Source: an uncultured bacterium (GTDB lineage: Bacteria > Bacteroidota > Ignavibacteria > Ignavibacteriales > Melioribacteraceae). Taken from it: a stretch of 30,000 nt of DNA. Under the pieces are notes generated by a model, which saw only the letters and a list, made by a program, of their open reading frames with translations, ran no database searches and had not been told where the DNA came from. The position numbers and the translations under genes were made by a program. The stretch lies in contig CALDDL010000133.1 in assembly GCA_937936675.1 (NCBI GenBank), positions 1 to 30,000 on the forward strand, read 5' to 3'. Of this stretch, positions 16,299 through 24,995 are shown piece by piece. How positions within the stretch are numbered: position 1 is the first letter of the stretch; each line of letters opens with the position of its first letter.

Positions 16299-17726
16299 AT
16301 GTATTTCCAGGAAGAGTATTTTAATGATGATTATGAGAGATTTGAGACTGAAGAAGAAGTTAAACAAAAAGTAAAGACCTGCACTGAATTTATTCATAGC
16401 GGTCAAATTTATTCTAACATTGAATTTTTTGAAGATACAATACAACTTTGCATAGAATATGATTTATTAGTTGAGGGATTAGAAATAACAGAAGCACTTA
16501 CAGAAGCCATCCCTTATAATTCTGAAATCTGGCAGTTTAGAGGAATTCTTTTTAATAATTCTTTCAATTTCGATGAAGGTTATAAATGCTTTGCCAAATC
16601 GATCTCTCTAAATCCGAATGATGTAGAAACTCTTATTAATAAATCGATCTCCGAGGATAATCTCGGGATGCTTGCAGAGGCGACTGAAACTCTCTTAAAA
16701 GCTCTTGAACTTGAACCTAATAACGAGGAAACCCTTTTTAATCTCGGAATTTTACATGAGAAAAAAGATGAGTTCTTAGAGGCAATTGAATATTTCAATA
16801 AAGCTACTATTGCCGATCCGGAATATTCCGAGGCTTGGTATGAATTGGGGTTTTGTTCCGAGAATGTTAATAATCTCCCTGAATCATATAGAGCTTATGA
16901 AAAGTATTTAGAATTAGACCCAAATAATTTTACCGGCTGGTATAATAAGGGTATTGTCCTTATCAGAATGGAAGAATACTTAAAAGCGATAAACGTATTT
17001 GAAGTGTCAATCGCTCTAAAGGACGATTTTTCAAGCTCATGGTTCAATCTCGGTTTCTGTAATTATAAATTGAATAATTTTCAGGAAGCTCTCAATGCTT
17101 ATAAAAAAGCTTATGAGATTGATTCTGAAGACGAAACGATTCTTTTTAATCAAGGACAGGTTTACGAAGAAATCGGTAATTTCCCTTATGCTATAAAGTC
17201 CTATACCGAGGCAATTAAGATTGATAGTGAATATTACGAAGCTTATCTCTCTCGTGGCTATTGTTATGATTTCATCGGTAAGTATCAATTGGCATTGAGA
17301 GATTTTAATACCGCAATTTCTCTTACCACCGATTCCGAAGATGCCTGGTTTGCTAAAGCAGATTTAGAGTATTCGCTCGGTAATTTAGAGGATTCTATTA
17401 AAAGCTATATTAAAGCAATTGAATCTAATGGTAATAATTTTACTCTTTGGTATAAATTAGCAGAAACATATATAGAGATGGGAAGTTGGTTAGAGGGTTT
17501 AGAAGCTTTCGATCAGTGTCTAAAAATTAAACCGACTAATGCAAATTCTTTTTATGGAAAAGCAAAGATTAATTTCCTTCTCCATAAAACTCAAGATGCA
17601 ATAATAAATTTGAAGGAAGCTTTTAAATTAGATCCGACAATAAAAAATGATTTCGCCCGTGAATATCCGGAAGTAAAATCTTCAAAACTTTTTATTAAAT
17701 TAATAGAAGAAAATAAATCAAATTAA
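16299..17726 (+). CDS. TPR-repeat protein
   Basis: The 475-residue protein is almost all tetratricopeptide repeats. About eleven 34-residue units run from residue 76 to 455, with the usual W/Y-G-A-P pattern (for example EAWYELGFC, ALELEPNN, SSWFNLGFCNYKLNNFQEALNAYKKA). The first ~70 residues are acidic and helical and not TPR-like at the sequence level. There is no signal peptide or membrane segment, so a cytosolic scaffold is likely. No enzymatic domain is present and the partner is unknown. The ATG follows AACGGAGTT, a good ribosome site. aroE starts 8 nt after the stop, so the two are probably co-transcribed. Confidence 0.93.
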   Translation: MYFQEEYFNDDYERFETEEEVKQKVKTCTEFIHSGQIYSNIEFFEDTIQLCIEYDLLVEGLEITEALTEAIPYNSEIWQFRGILFNNSFNFDEGYKCFAKSISLNPNDVETLINKSISEDNLGMLAEATETLLKALELEPNNEETLFNLGILHEKKDEFLEAIEYFNKATIADPEYSEAWYELGFCSENVNNLPESYRAYEKYLELDPNNFTGWYNKGIVLIRMEEYLKAINVFEVSIALKDDFSSSWFNLGFCNYKLNNFQEALNAYKKAYEIDSEDETILFNQGQVYEEIGNFPYAIKSYTEAIKIDSEYYEAYLSRGYCYDFIGKYQLALRDFNTAISLTTDSEDAWFAKADLEYSLGNLEDSIKSYIKAIESNGNNFTLWYKLAETYIEMGSWLEGLEAFDQCLKIKPTNANSFYGKAKINFLLHKTQDAIINLKEAFKLDPTIKNDFAREYPEVKSSKLFIKLIEENKSN

Positions 17727-17734
17727 GTGAATGA

Positions 17735-18613
17735 ATGCAATCCCTAAATAAGTTCAACCATAATACAAAAATAATAGGCGTAATAGGTCATCCTATTAAG
17801 CACTCATTTTCTCCTTTGATTCATAATATTGCATTTGAATTATTGGATCAAAATTATATTTATCTCCCATTCGACGTTCCTACAAACGGACTCAAAGATG
17901 CATTAAAAGGTATGCTGGCTTTGGGAATTAAAGGATTCAACGTTACTCTACCGCATAAAGAAAAAATATTCCCTTTCGTAAAAGAGATTTCAGATGAAGC
18001 AGCAATTGTAGGCGCAATTAATACCGTAGTAAATGAAGATGGTATTCTCCACGGTTATAATACTGACGTTACGGGTATAGTTGAATCGCTTAATCCATAT
18101 AAAGATGAGATTGCAGGTGCAACCGTTACTGTTATCGGTTCGGGTGGTGCTGCTCGCGCGGTAATATTTGCTCTTATCAGAATTTTTAAGGTAGGACATA
18201 TCAATATTGTTAATAGAACAGAACAAAAAGCAGAATCACTAAAAGAGTATTTCGCTTCTAAAATGCTTTATAATGAATTTAAGACTTTTGGCTTAGTTCC
18301 TCCCGATCTTGTTGAAGTATTTAGAAGTTCTAAATTAATTGTTAATGCCACTTCAATGGGCATGGCACCCGAAATTGATGATTCCGCTACTACAATAAAA
18401 GAATCATTTAATTCGGATCAGATCGTTTTCGATGTTATTTATACTCCTATAAAAACTAAACTATTAAAGATAGCTCATGATCAGGGTGCGAGAACAATTA
18501 ATGGATTGCAAATGTTTATTGAGCAGGCAGCAAAATCATTTGAGCTTTGGACCGGCGAAAAAATGCCAACTGATAAAGTGAAGAAAACTCTTATTTCTTA
18601 TCTTAACAGTTAA
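17735..18613 (+). CDS. aroE: Shikimate dehydrogenase
   Basis: The 292-residue enzyme reduces 3-dehydroshikimate to shikimate with NADPH in aromatic amino acid synthesis. Substrate-binding residues are in KHSFSP (22-27) and NVTLPHKE with the catalytic Lys75. GAINTVV (93-99) and GYNTDVTG with Asp111 follow. The NADP fold shows GSGGAARA (135-142) and the NRT cofactor-selecting loop (160-162). NATSMGM (204-210), DVIYTP and NGLQMFIEQAAKSFELWTG close the usual set. Length is normal for AroE. The chosen ATG at 17735 lies in weak ribosome-site context, 8 nt after the TPR stop, so translation probably relies on re-initiation from the upstream gene. Confidence 0.97.
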   Translation: MQSLNKFNHNTKIIGVIGHPIKHSFSPLIHNIAFELLDQNYIYLPFDVPTNGLKDALKGMLALGIKGFNVTLPHKEKIFPFVKEISDEAAIVGAINTVVNEDGILHGYNTDVTGIVESLNPYKDEIAGATVTVIGSGGAARAVIFALIRIFKVGHINIVNRTEQKAESLKEYFASKMLYNEFKTFGLVPPDLVEVFRSSKLIVNATSMGMAPEIDDSATTIKESFNSDQIVFDVIYTPIKTKLLKIAHDQGARTINGLQMFIEQAAKSFELWTGEKMPTDKVKKTLISYLNS

Positions 18614-18682
18614 GGAAATTTAGCTCTATATAGCAGAATAATAATTTATCTTATCATTTCTTTTTTAATAGCTTCAAAAAAA

Positions 18683-18715
18683 ATACCCTAATAACGCTTA
18701 CCGTCATTAGGGTAT
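18683..18715 (-). terminator. Intrinsic terminator of the aminotransferase gene
   Basis: A 10-bp stem ATACCCTAAT/ATTAGGGTAT extends by three more pairs (ACG/CGT) past one A-C mismatch. On the minus strand it is followed directly by a run of T residues, the classic form for ending the minus-strand aminotransferase transcript. It may also slow + strand transcripts from aroE, but the + side tail is poor. Confidence 0.85.
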
Positions 18716-18756
18716 ATAACTTCCGAAAATTCAAAAAACATTATCAGAAAGACAAA

Positions 18757-19953
18757 TTATTTTAATTTTGCTAATGCTTTTTTTATTCTTTCAAAACCTT
18801 CTATCAGATTCTCCATTGAAGTAGCATAAGATAGCCTAAGGAATCCCTCCGCACCAAACGAACTGCCCGGCACAGTGGCAACCTTTGCTTCATAAAGCAA
18901 ATACATAGAAAGATCGAACGAATGTTCAATCTTCATCACTTCGGTTGATTTACCAAAATAATGACGAATATTTGGGAATAGATAGAAAGCTCCTTCTGGT
19001 TTATAACAAGTGATTCCATCTAAAGAGGTTATTGCGTCATAAAAATAATTTCTTCTCTTCTCAAATTCGAGTCGCATCTCTTCGACAATTTCTTGAGTAC
19101 CATTAAGTGCTTCGACAGTTGCCGCTTGCGAAATTGAGGAAGCATTTGAAGTACTGTGGCTTTGGAGTTTATTTATACCCTTAATAATATTCTCTGGACC
19201 CGCAGCATAACCAATTCTCCATCCTGTCATTGCAAAAGCTTTAGATACACCATTAATTATAATAGTGCGCTTTTTCATCGATTCGTTTAATTCGGCAAAA
19301 CTAACAAACTTAAAATTATCATAAATTAATTTTTCGTAAATCTCATCGGAGATAATATAAAAATCATGTTCTTCTGCAACTTCCGCGATAGCTTTGAGTT
19401 CCTCTTTTGTATAAGCCGAACCCGTTGGATTAGAAGGATTACATAAGATTAATAATTTAGTAGCCGGAGTAACAGCATTTTTTAATTGTTCGGGTGTAAT
19501 CTTAAAACCGTTTTCTTCAGACGTTTCAACAATTACGGGCTTTCCGTGAGCTAGTGTAATCATTTCTGGATATGAAACCCAATAAGGTGAGGGAATGATT
19601 GCTTCATCATCTACATAAATAATTGATTGCACAGCATTAAAAATACTCTGCTTAGCTCCATTCGAAACGATGATCTCGTTTAAGGTGTATTCGAGATTAT
19701 GGTCATTCTTAAATTTATTTTGAATTGCCTTTCTAAGTTCTACTGTACCCGGATTAACTGTATAACGTGTCATGTTCTTTTCAATTGCTTCGATGGCTGC
19801 ATCTTTGATATTTCTTGGAGTCGGGAAATCGGGTTCACCTACACTTAAATCTATTACATGCTCACCTCTCGCTTGCATTCCTTTAGCTTCTGCAGCCACT
19901 TTCATTGTAGGAGATTCGATTATATTATTAATTCTTTTCGATACTGAAAACAT
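18757..19953 (-). CDS. Class I PLP aminotransferase, probably aspartate aminotransferase
   Basis: The 398-residue enzyme belongs to fold-type I aminotransferases. Visible residues are the PLP-stacking/phosphate region SNGAKQ (97-102), Asn175 in NPSNPTG, Asp203 and Tyr206 in SDEIYE, Schiff-base Lys238 in GVSKAFAMTGWRIG with Arg246, and the carboxylate-binding Arg373 in FLRLSYA. Sequence style (SVGEPDFPTP, TRYTVNPGTVELRKAI) is that of subgroup Ib (Thermus-type) aspartate aminotransferases. By hand alignment, the Lys12 linked to prephenate use in the Thermus enzyme is not kept, so a plain aspartate (or broad) specificity is favoured; this is a weak inference. The ATG has AGGAAGTG upstream. It is a single gene ended by a strong terminator. 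Confidence 0.92.
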   Translation of the reverse strand: MFSVSKRINNIIESPTMKVAAEAKGMQARGEHVIDLSVGEPDFPTPRNIKDAAIEAIEKNMTRYTVNPGTVELRKAIQNKFKNDHNLEYTLNEIIVSNGAKQSIFNAVQSIIYVDDEAIIPSPYWVSYPEMITLAHGKPVIVETSEENGFKITPEQLKNAVTPATKLLILCNPSNPTGSAYTKEELKAIAEVAEEHDFYIISDEIYEKLIYDNFKFVSFAELNESMKKRTIIINGVSKAFAMTGWRIGYAAGPENIIKGINKLQSHSTSNASSISQAATVEALNGTQEIVEEMRLEFEKRRNYFYDAITSLDGITCYKPEGAFYLFPNIRHYFGKSTEVMKIEHSFDLSMYLLYEAKVATVPGSSFGAEGFLRLSYATSMENLIEGFERIKKALAKLK

Positions 19954-20014
19954 TACACTTCCTTTAATTTTACTTTCCGAAATATACGATTTAATCCCTT
20001 CAGATTAAAAAGAC

Positions 20015-20037
20015 CATTCCTTCGTTTCGGAAGAATG
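20015..20037. repeat. Imperfect inverted repeat upstream of the aminotransferase gene
   Basis: CATTCCTTCG and CGGAAGAATG form a 10-position stem with one mismatch and one G-U pair around a TTT loop. It sits about 62 nt upstream of the aminotransferase start, in its likely leader. It could be a regulatory hairpin or operator, or nothing. Confidence 0.35.
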
Positions 20038-20113
20038 TTTCTAAATTCATAAATCAGCTATTATTTTGTGCGCAGATATTAGAAATGATATGAGATTTGA
20101 TTTTATAAATATC

Positions 20114-20140
20114 TCCCCCTCCCTTTGAAAAAGAGGGGGA
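20114..20140 (-). terminator. GC-rich palindrome after the serine hydrolase gene
   Basis: TCCCCCTC and GAGGGGGA form a perfect 8-bp stem around an 11-nt loop, 16 nt past the stop of the minus-strand hydrolase gene. The downstream minus-strand sequence (GATATTTATAAAATC) is AT-rich but lacks a clean T run. It fits a terminator, and its composition also recalls short interspersed palindromes found in many bacterial genomes. Confidence 0.6.
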
Positions 20141-20155
20141 ATAAGACGATTTTAG

Positions 20156-21640
20156 TTATTTCTCTTTAATAAACTCCAATTCCGTGAATACGAAATCGGG
20201 AGAATTTGGCACTTCAATTGTAAATTTCTCAATATCAGCATTGAAATCCATCTCAAACTTCACCCATCCTTTTGTAAGGAATTGATCTGCCCAATCAATA
20301 GTAAAAGTATCATAATGATAATGTTTCAATTCACCTCTAAACTCTTTTGATGGTAAGAATTGTAAGAACAAACTACCGTCTTTAACCGAAACTTCTGCTT
20401 TGCCATACATTTTATCTTCATAAATGCCGGTATATTTTTCTAAAGGCAGAGAAGGAGTAGTATTTTTTACACGAATCGAATCGCGCCGATCGAACTCTTT
20501 TTGTCTTCTCTCCATACCTGCATTAAATCTTTTCAACATTTCCGTATTATAATCCTTTTCCTCTAAGCCAAGCATTAAATCCATTATGTAGCTTCTGACC
20601 GCACTTGTCATACTATTTTCGAGATTACTTAAAAGCACGAAACCGAATTTTTCTTCCGGAACTAGTGTAACATTCGATACCATTCCGGGCATTCCGCCGC
20701 CATGAGAAAGCACACGCTTGCCCTTATAATAATCAGCAAACCATCCCAATCCGATAGCTCCGTTACCAATGGCAAAATGGTTCATCCACATCTCTGCTGA
20801 TTGTCTCTCGCTAAAAATTCTTTTTCCTTCATATTTACCTTTGCCTAATTGCAAACGAATCCATTGAGCCATTTCGATTGCTGAGGAATTAATACCTGCA
20901 GCCGGAGCAACTGCATCGACTGAATAATATTTTATTACACTTAATTTCCCGCCATCCATTTTGTATGCTTTTGCAATATTGCTCGATTTTTGTAATTCCG
21001 TTATGCTCGTTACGCTTCTTTTCATTCCCAGCGGTTTGAAGAAATTTTCCTTTATGTAATTCTGCCAAGAGGTATCTGTAACTGCTTCTAATACTGCACC
21101 TGCGGCGGTGTACATCAGATTTGAATAGCCATATTTTGTTCTAAAACTTGAAACAGGTTTAAGATAGCGAGAACGCCTTAAAACTTCTTTAGTATCATAA
21201 TTACTGCCGAGCCATAGTATATCACCACTGAACGTTACGAGTCCACTGCGATGAGTAACAAGATCACGAATTGAAATCTCCTTCGTTACCCACGGATCAT
21301 ACATCTGGAAATCCGGTAGATATTTTATAACCGGGTCATCCCATTTCAATTTCCCTTGATCAACTAATCGGGCTATCGAAGCCGTGGTAAATGCTTTTGA
21401 TAATGATGCAATTACAAAGAGAGTATTCTCATCCACTTTTCCTTCTTTACCCAGTTCCGTTACTCCGAATCCTTTTGCATAAATCACCGAATCGTTTTTT
21501 ACAATTGCCACCGAAAATCCGGGCATCTGCCAATCCTTCATTCCCTTTTCAATGAATGTATCTAATTTCTTAAAATCTTGTGCTGCTAATTGCGAGAGCA
21601 TCACAAATAGTAATAGCAGAGAACGCAAAACGGTTTTCAT
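20156..21640 (-). CDS. Secreted beta-lactamase-family (class C-like) serine hydrolase
   Basis: The 494-residue protein has a signal peptide (1-21, ending LAAQ) and a class C beta-lactamase/PBP4*-type domain to about residue 360. Active-site motifs are SLSK (Ser79, Lys82), YSN (172-174) and HGG (313-315) standing for the third box. The C-terminal ~120 residues form a beta-rich domain of the kind attached to Pab87-like peptidases (DUF3471-type). Such enzymes are D-aminopeptidases, esterases or carboxypeptidases rather than true beta-lactamases, and act outside the cytoplasm. The start has GAGGAAAG upstream. It begins 32 nt after the amidase stop, so the two likely form one transcript. Confidence 0.92.
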   Translation of the reverse strand: MKTVLRSLLLLFVMLSQLAAQDFKKLDTFIEKGMKDWQMPGFSVAIVKNDSVIYAKGFGVTELGKEGKVDENTLFVIASLSKAFTTASIARLVDQGKLKWDDPVIKYLPDFQMYDPWVTKEISIRDLVTHRSGLVTFSGDILWLGSNYDTKEVLRRSRYLKPVSSFRTKYGYSNLMYTAAGAVLEAVTDTSWQNYIKENFFKPLGMKRSVTSITELQKSSNIAKAYKMDGGKLSVIKYYSVDAVAPAAGINSSAIEMAQWIRLQLGKGKYEGKRIFSERQSAEMWMNHFAIGNGAIGLGWFADYYKGKRVLSHGGGMPGMVSNVTLVPEEKFGFVLLSNLENSMTSAVRSYIMDLMLGLEEKDYNTEMLKRFNAGMERRQKEFDRRDSIRVKNTTPSLPLEKYTGIYEDKMYGKAEVSVKDGSLFLQFLPSKEFRGELKHYHYDTFTIDWADQFLTKGWVKFEMDFNADIEKFTIEVPNSPDFVFTELEFIKEK

Positions 21641-21672
21641 TCTTTCCTCAATTTATTTAGATTATTTTAAAA

Positions 21673-23307
21673 TTATTCTACAAGCATTGGACGTTTTAGA
21701 TGATACTCCGTTGCATCCTGAAATGCTTTTGCCGCTGCAATTATATTCCCTTCCTCAAAAAGCCGACCGATAAATGTAATGCTGCTATTAGAACCGTCAG
21801 GTGCTTTACCTGTTGGAACTACAACTGACGGATGTCCTGTTAAATTCGTCAATAGTAAATTATCCCCTTCCCAAGATGGAGCAAGATAAAAATCGATTTT
21901 ATTCATTATTTGATTCATCTCATTTATCAAGACAGTTCTAATTCTATTGGCATTTATATATTCCACGGCAGGAATAAATCTATTTGCTCTGAATAAATTA
22001 GGCCACGCATTTTTTATCTGCCTAACTAACTCTTCGTCTTTATTGCTTCGTGTTAATTCATCGAATGCAGCAGCAGATTCGGCAGATAGAATAAACGAAA
22101 GACTATTAACATTAATCTTTGGTAATGAAATCGGTATCAACTCGGCACCAAGCTTTTTCAATTGAGTTAGAACCAAAGAATCGTTTGAATGAAATGGATA
22201 ATTTTTATCGAAATCTTCTTTTAAGTACCCGATTTTTAGTTTCTTGAAATCGATTTTATGGTCGTAATTAAAAGGATAATCATAAAGAGTTAGATCATTT
22301 GGGTCTAATCCACGGATTACATCGAAAACGATTGCAAGGTCTTCGGCATTTCGGCATATAGTGCCAATTTTATCCATAGACCAGCTTAGAGCCATTGCGC
22401 CGCTTCGGCTGACTCTTCCATAGCTCGGACGTAATCCCGTTACTCCACAGACCGTAGAGGGGGATACAATCGAGCCCCACGTTTCTGTACCGATTGCAAA
22501 GGGCACTAATCCGGCAGAAACCGAAGAAGCCGAACCGGCAGATGATCCGCTTGATCCCTCTTCATAGTTCCATGGATTTCTTGTCTTGCCTCCAAACCAA
22601 ATATCTCCCCATGCAAGTTCACCCATAGTAAACTTAGCTACAAGTACCGCACCTGCTTCTTCTAATTTTTTTACTACAGTAGCATCTTCATCAATCATTT
22701 GTTTTTTATATGGTGCGGCGCCCCAAGTCGTTGGATAATTTTTTGTGGCAAGAAGATCTTTTACTCCATAAGGGATCCCGTGAAGCATACCTCTATATTT
22801 TCCCTTTACTAATTCATCATCGGCACGCTTCGCTTGTTGAAGAGCTAATTCCTCGGTTAATGTAATTACCGATTCTAATTTAGGCGAATATTTTTTTAAT
22901 CGTTCCAAATATAAATTTGTTAGTTCCACGGAGCTAATCTGTTTAGTTTTAATTAGATGTGCCAATTGACCGATGGAGTAGTATGCGAGCTCGTCAGAAG
23001 AAGCGGGCTTTTTTGTCTTTGAGTAATCGCCATATTTTAATTTTTCTTGCTTTTCATTAAATACAAACCCGATAGGAATAGGATTAAATAAAACCGAAGG
23101 AACTATGCTATTGGATAGATTAAATTCTCTTACTACTTTATAATAGCCAAGCTGCTCATTAAGTGCATCTATCATTGAATCTCTTTCAGACTCGGTAAAT
23201 TCTAGTCCGATAATTTTTTCCGCTTCCTTAATAGTTTGCTTATTGATTACATTTTGTGCGCTTAGGCAGAGAGGTATTAATAAAAGAATAGTGAAAATCT
23301 TTTTCAT
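21673..23307 (-). CDS. Secreted amidase-signature hydrolase
   Basis: The 544-residue product is an amidase-signature enzyme that cleaves amide bonds with a Ser-cisSer-Lys triad. The residues are Lys183 (YGVKDLL), Ser255 in SSGSSAGS and nucleophile Ser279 in TETWGSI, with the standard 24-residue spacing between the two serines. The start was set at ATG 23307, which gives a proper signal peptide (MKKIFTILLLIPLCLSAQ) and an AAGGTG ribosome site. The frame stays open to 23445, but that longer form would overlap the divergent HAD gene and has no signal. About 100 residues after the signal precede the amidase core. An extracytoplasmic peptide or amide substrate is likely. The serine hydrolase gene follows. 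Confidence 0.93.
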   Translation of the reverse strand: MKKIFTILLLIPLCLSAQNVINKQTIKEAEKIIGLEFTESERDSMIDALNEQLGYYKVVREFNLSNSIVPSVLFNPIPIGFVFNEKQEKLKYGDYSKTKKPASSDELAYYSIGQLAHLIKTKQISSVELTNLYLERLKKYSPKLESVITLTEELALQQAKRADDELVKGKYRGMLHGIPYGVKDLLATKNYPTTWGAAPYKKQMIDEDATVVKKLEEAGAVLVAKFTMGELAWGDIWFGGKTRNPWNYEEGSSGSSAGSASSVSAGLVPFAIGTETWGSIVSPSTVCGVTGLRPSYGRVSRSGAMALSWSMDKIGTICRNAEDLAIVFDVIRGLDPNDLTLYDYPFNYDHKIDFKKLKIGYLKEDFDKNYPFHSNDSLVLTQLKKLGAELIPISLPKINVNSLSFILSAESAAAFDELTRSNKDEELVRQIKNAWPNLFRANRFIPAVEYINANRIRTVLINEMNQIMNKIDFYLAPSWEGDNLLLTNLTGHPSVVVPTGKAPDGSNSSITFIGRLFEEGNIIAAAKAFQDATEYHLKRPMLVE

Positions 23308-23382
23308 AGAACACCTTATTAAAATTTGTAGTGTTATAATAATTATTATTAGCTTTGCATTCAAACTTTTTACGGAATTGGA

Positions 23383-24015
23383 ATGACAGAGAAATACAAA
23401 CACATTATATGGGATTGGAACGGAACGATTTTTAATGATCTTCATTTAGCACTCGATATAGTAAACGGAATATTAAAAGATAGAGGCGTAGCAGAACTTT
23501 CAGTTGAACGATATCTTGAAGTATTTACTTTCCCCGTCCAAGATTATTATGCTCAGATTGGGTTGGACCTAATTAATGAACCTTTTGAAGTGGTTGGGAT
23601 GGAATGGGCTACGACTTATGAAAAACGTAAAGGTGAAGCAGGACTCCATGAAGGTGTAGCAGAGAAAATGGAAGAATTTTTCCAAGCCGGAAAAGCTCAA
23701 TCGATTCTTTCAGCCTATAAACATGACCTTCTCGAAGAAATGGTTTCTAATTATGGTTTAAGAAAATACCTCAATGGTCTATTAGGAATGGATAATGTTT
23801 ATGCCGAAAGTAAAGTTCATATCGGACTTGAAATGATTAAGCAGATTGGCTGCCCTAAAAATGAAGCGGTATTAATCGGCGATACTTTGCACGATTTGGA
23901 TGTAGCTAACGAGATGGGTATTGATTGTATTTTAATTGCGAGCGGACATCAACCAAAACATCGTTTAGAAGGTAAAGGAGCAGTAGCAGTCCTTAACTCC
24001 GCAAAGGAGCTTTAA
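23383..24015 (+). CDS. HAD-family hydrolase, phosphoglycolate-phosphatase-like
   Basis: The 210-residue protein has the HAD motifs in order: motif I DWNGT with nucleophile Asp11, motif II SILSAY with Ser110, motif III Lys144, and motif IV IGDTLHD with Asp167 and Asp171. A helical cap lies at about 17-85, as in the beta-phosphoglucomutase/Gph subgroup. In motif I the second Asp, usually the acid/base, is Asn13. This form is known in some HAD proteins but may lower or alter phosphatase activity. No signal peptide is present. The ATG lies after TTGGA. It is divergent from the amidase and convergent with the restriction-modification pair. The substrate is not predictable. Confidence 0.88.
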   Translation: MTEKYKHIIWDWNGTIFNDLHLALDIVNGILKDRGVAELSVERYLEVFTFPVQDYYAQIGLDLINEPFEVVGMEWATTYEKRKGEAGLHEGVAEKMEEFFQAGKAQSILSAYKHDLLEEMVSNYGLRKYLNGLLGMDNVYAESKVHIGLEMIKQIGCPKNEAVLIGDTLHDLDVANEMGIDCILIASGHQPKHRLEGKGAVAVLNSAKEL

Positions 24016-24055
24016 TAATTTTTCCGTCCGGAATAAAAATTCAATAGATCGGAAT

Positions 24056-24994
24056 TTATTTTTCTTCTTTATATTCAGCAGTTTGTTCGGCAATTAAACT
24101 AAATGGGATATTGATTTGATTTTTATATGGGTCTATTCTCTTTTCTGCTAATTCAATATATTCTTGATTAATTTCATAACCGACATATTTCCTTTCCGAT
24201 TTTAGAGCCGAGATAGCGGTAGTGCCGCTTCCCATAAATGGATCAAGAACAATATCATTTTTGAAAGAATATAGTTGTATCAATCTATATGGTAATTCCT
24301 CGGGGAATGGAGCGGGATGCCCTATTCTTCTTGCACTTTCCGCGTTCATTGTCCATATTGATTTTGTCCATTCTAAAAATTGCTCTTTTGAGATTGTATT
24401 TTCCTTATTCCCTTTTTCTCTTTTGTAATCTCCTTTTGAAAATATTAGAATATATTCGTGAACATCTCTTAGAATAGGATTTGCGGCACTTTGCCAACTC
24501 CCCCATGCTGTTGATGGACTTGCACTTGCTGCTTTATTCCAAATAATTTCACCGCGCATTTTATAACCAATTTCGATCATAATTTTCGATATATAATCGG
24601 AAAGAGGAATGTATGGTTTTCTTCCAAGGTTTGCTACATTTATGCATACTCGTCCCCCATAAACTAATACTCGGTATGTTTCCCTGAATGAGTTTTCGAG
24701 AAGCTGCAAATATTCTCTTAATGAAAGATCATCGTCATATTCTTTTGAAACATTATAAGGTGGAGAAGTAATCATTAAGTGAATAGAATTATCGGGAATC
24801 TCATTCATCTTCTCAGCTGATCCGAGAATTATTTTGTTTTCAAGAATTTGGGGAAACTCATTCTCCGATTTCTCTATAATTTCCTTTTCTTCCAATTCTG
24901 AATACAATTTAGAATTATAGAATTTCGAGCTGTCATGATTACTCCTTCCACTAGTTCCAAATGAACTTGTTTCTGTACCATTTATTCTTTTCAT
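24056..24994 (-). CDS. N4-cytosine-type DNA methyltransferase of a type II R-M system
   Basis: The 312-residue enzyme methylates DNA using S-adenosylmethionine. The catalytic motif IV TSPPYN (76-81) precedes the SAM-binding motif I DPFMGSGTT (251-259), giving the beta-class order. SPPY rather than DPPY/NPPY indicates N4-cytosine methylation by family precedent. The region between contains the likely target-recognition part (about 155-230). The N-terminus carries a GTSGRSNHDSSKFY segment of a sort seen at the start of related methylases. The start codon lies 1 nt after the nuclease stop with a poor ribosome site, so translation is probably coupled to the nuclease. The recognition sequence cannot be told from the sequence. 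Confidence 0.92.
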   Translation of the reverse strand: MKRINGTETSSFGTSGRSNHDSSKFYNSKLYSELEEKEIIEKSENEFPQILENKIILGSAEKMNEIPDNSIHLMITSPPYNVSKEYDDDLSLREYLQLLENSFRETYRVLVYGGRVCINVANLGRKPYIPLSDYISKIMIEIGYKMRGEIIWNKAASASPSTAWGSWQSAANPILRDVHEYILIFSKGDYKREKGNKENTISKEQFLEWTKSIWTMNAESARRIGHPAPFPEELPYRLIQLYSFKNDIVLDPFMGSGTTAISALKSERKYVGYEINQEYIELAEKRIDPYKNQINIPFSLIAEQTAEYKEEK

Positions 24995-24995
24995 C

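Noticed and set aside
16580..16798. Antisense open frames within the TPR gene
   Set aside because: Repeat-rich coding DNA produces such frames; no motifs or ribosome sites support them.
23308..23445. Longer amidase N-terminus using an upstream ATG
   Set aside because: It would overlap the divergent HAD gene, hide the clear signal peptide, and add residues with no family match; the start at 23307 has a ribosome site.
24019..24036. Possible terminator between the HAD gene and the methyltransferase gene
   Set aside because: Only a 4-bp TTCC/GGAA stem with a mismatch beyond it; too weak to call, although the convergent arrangement would favour one.
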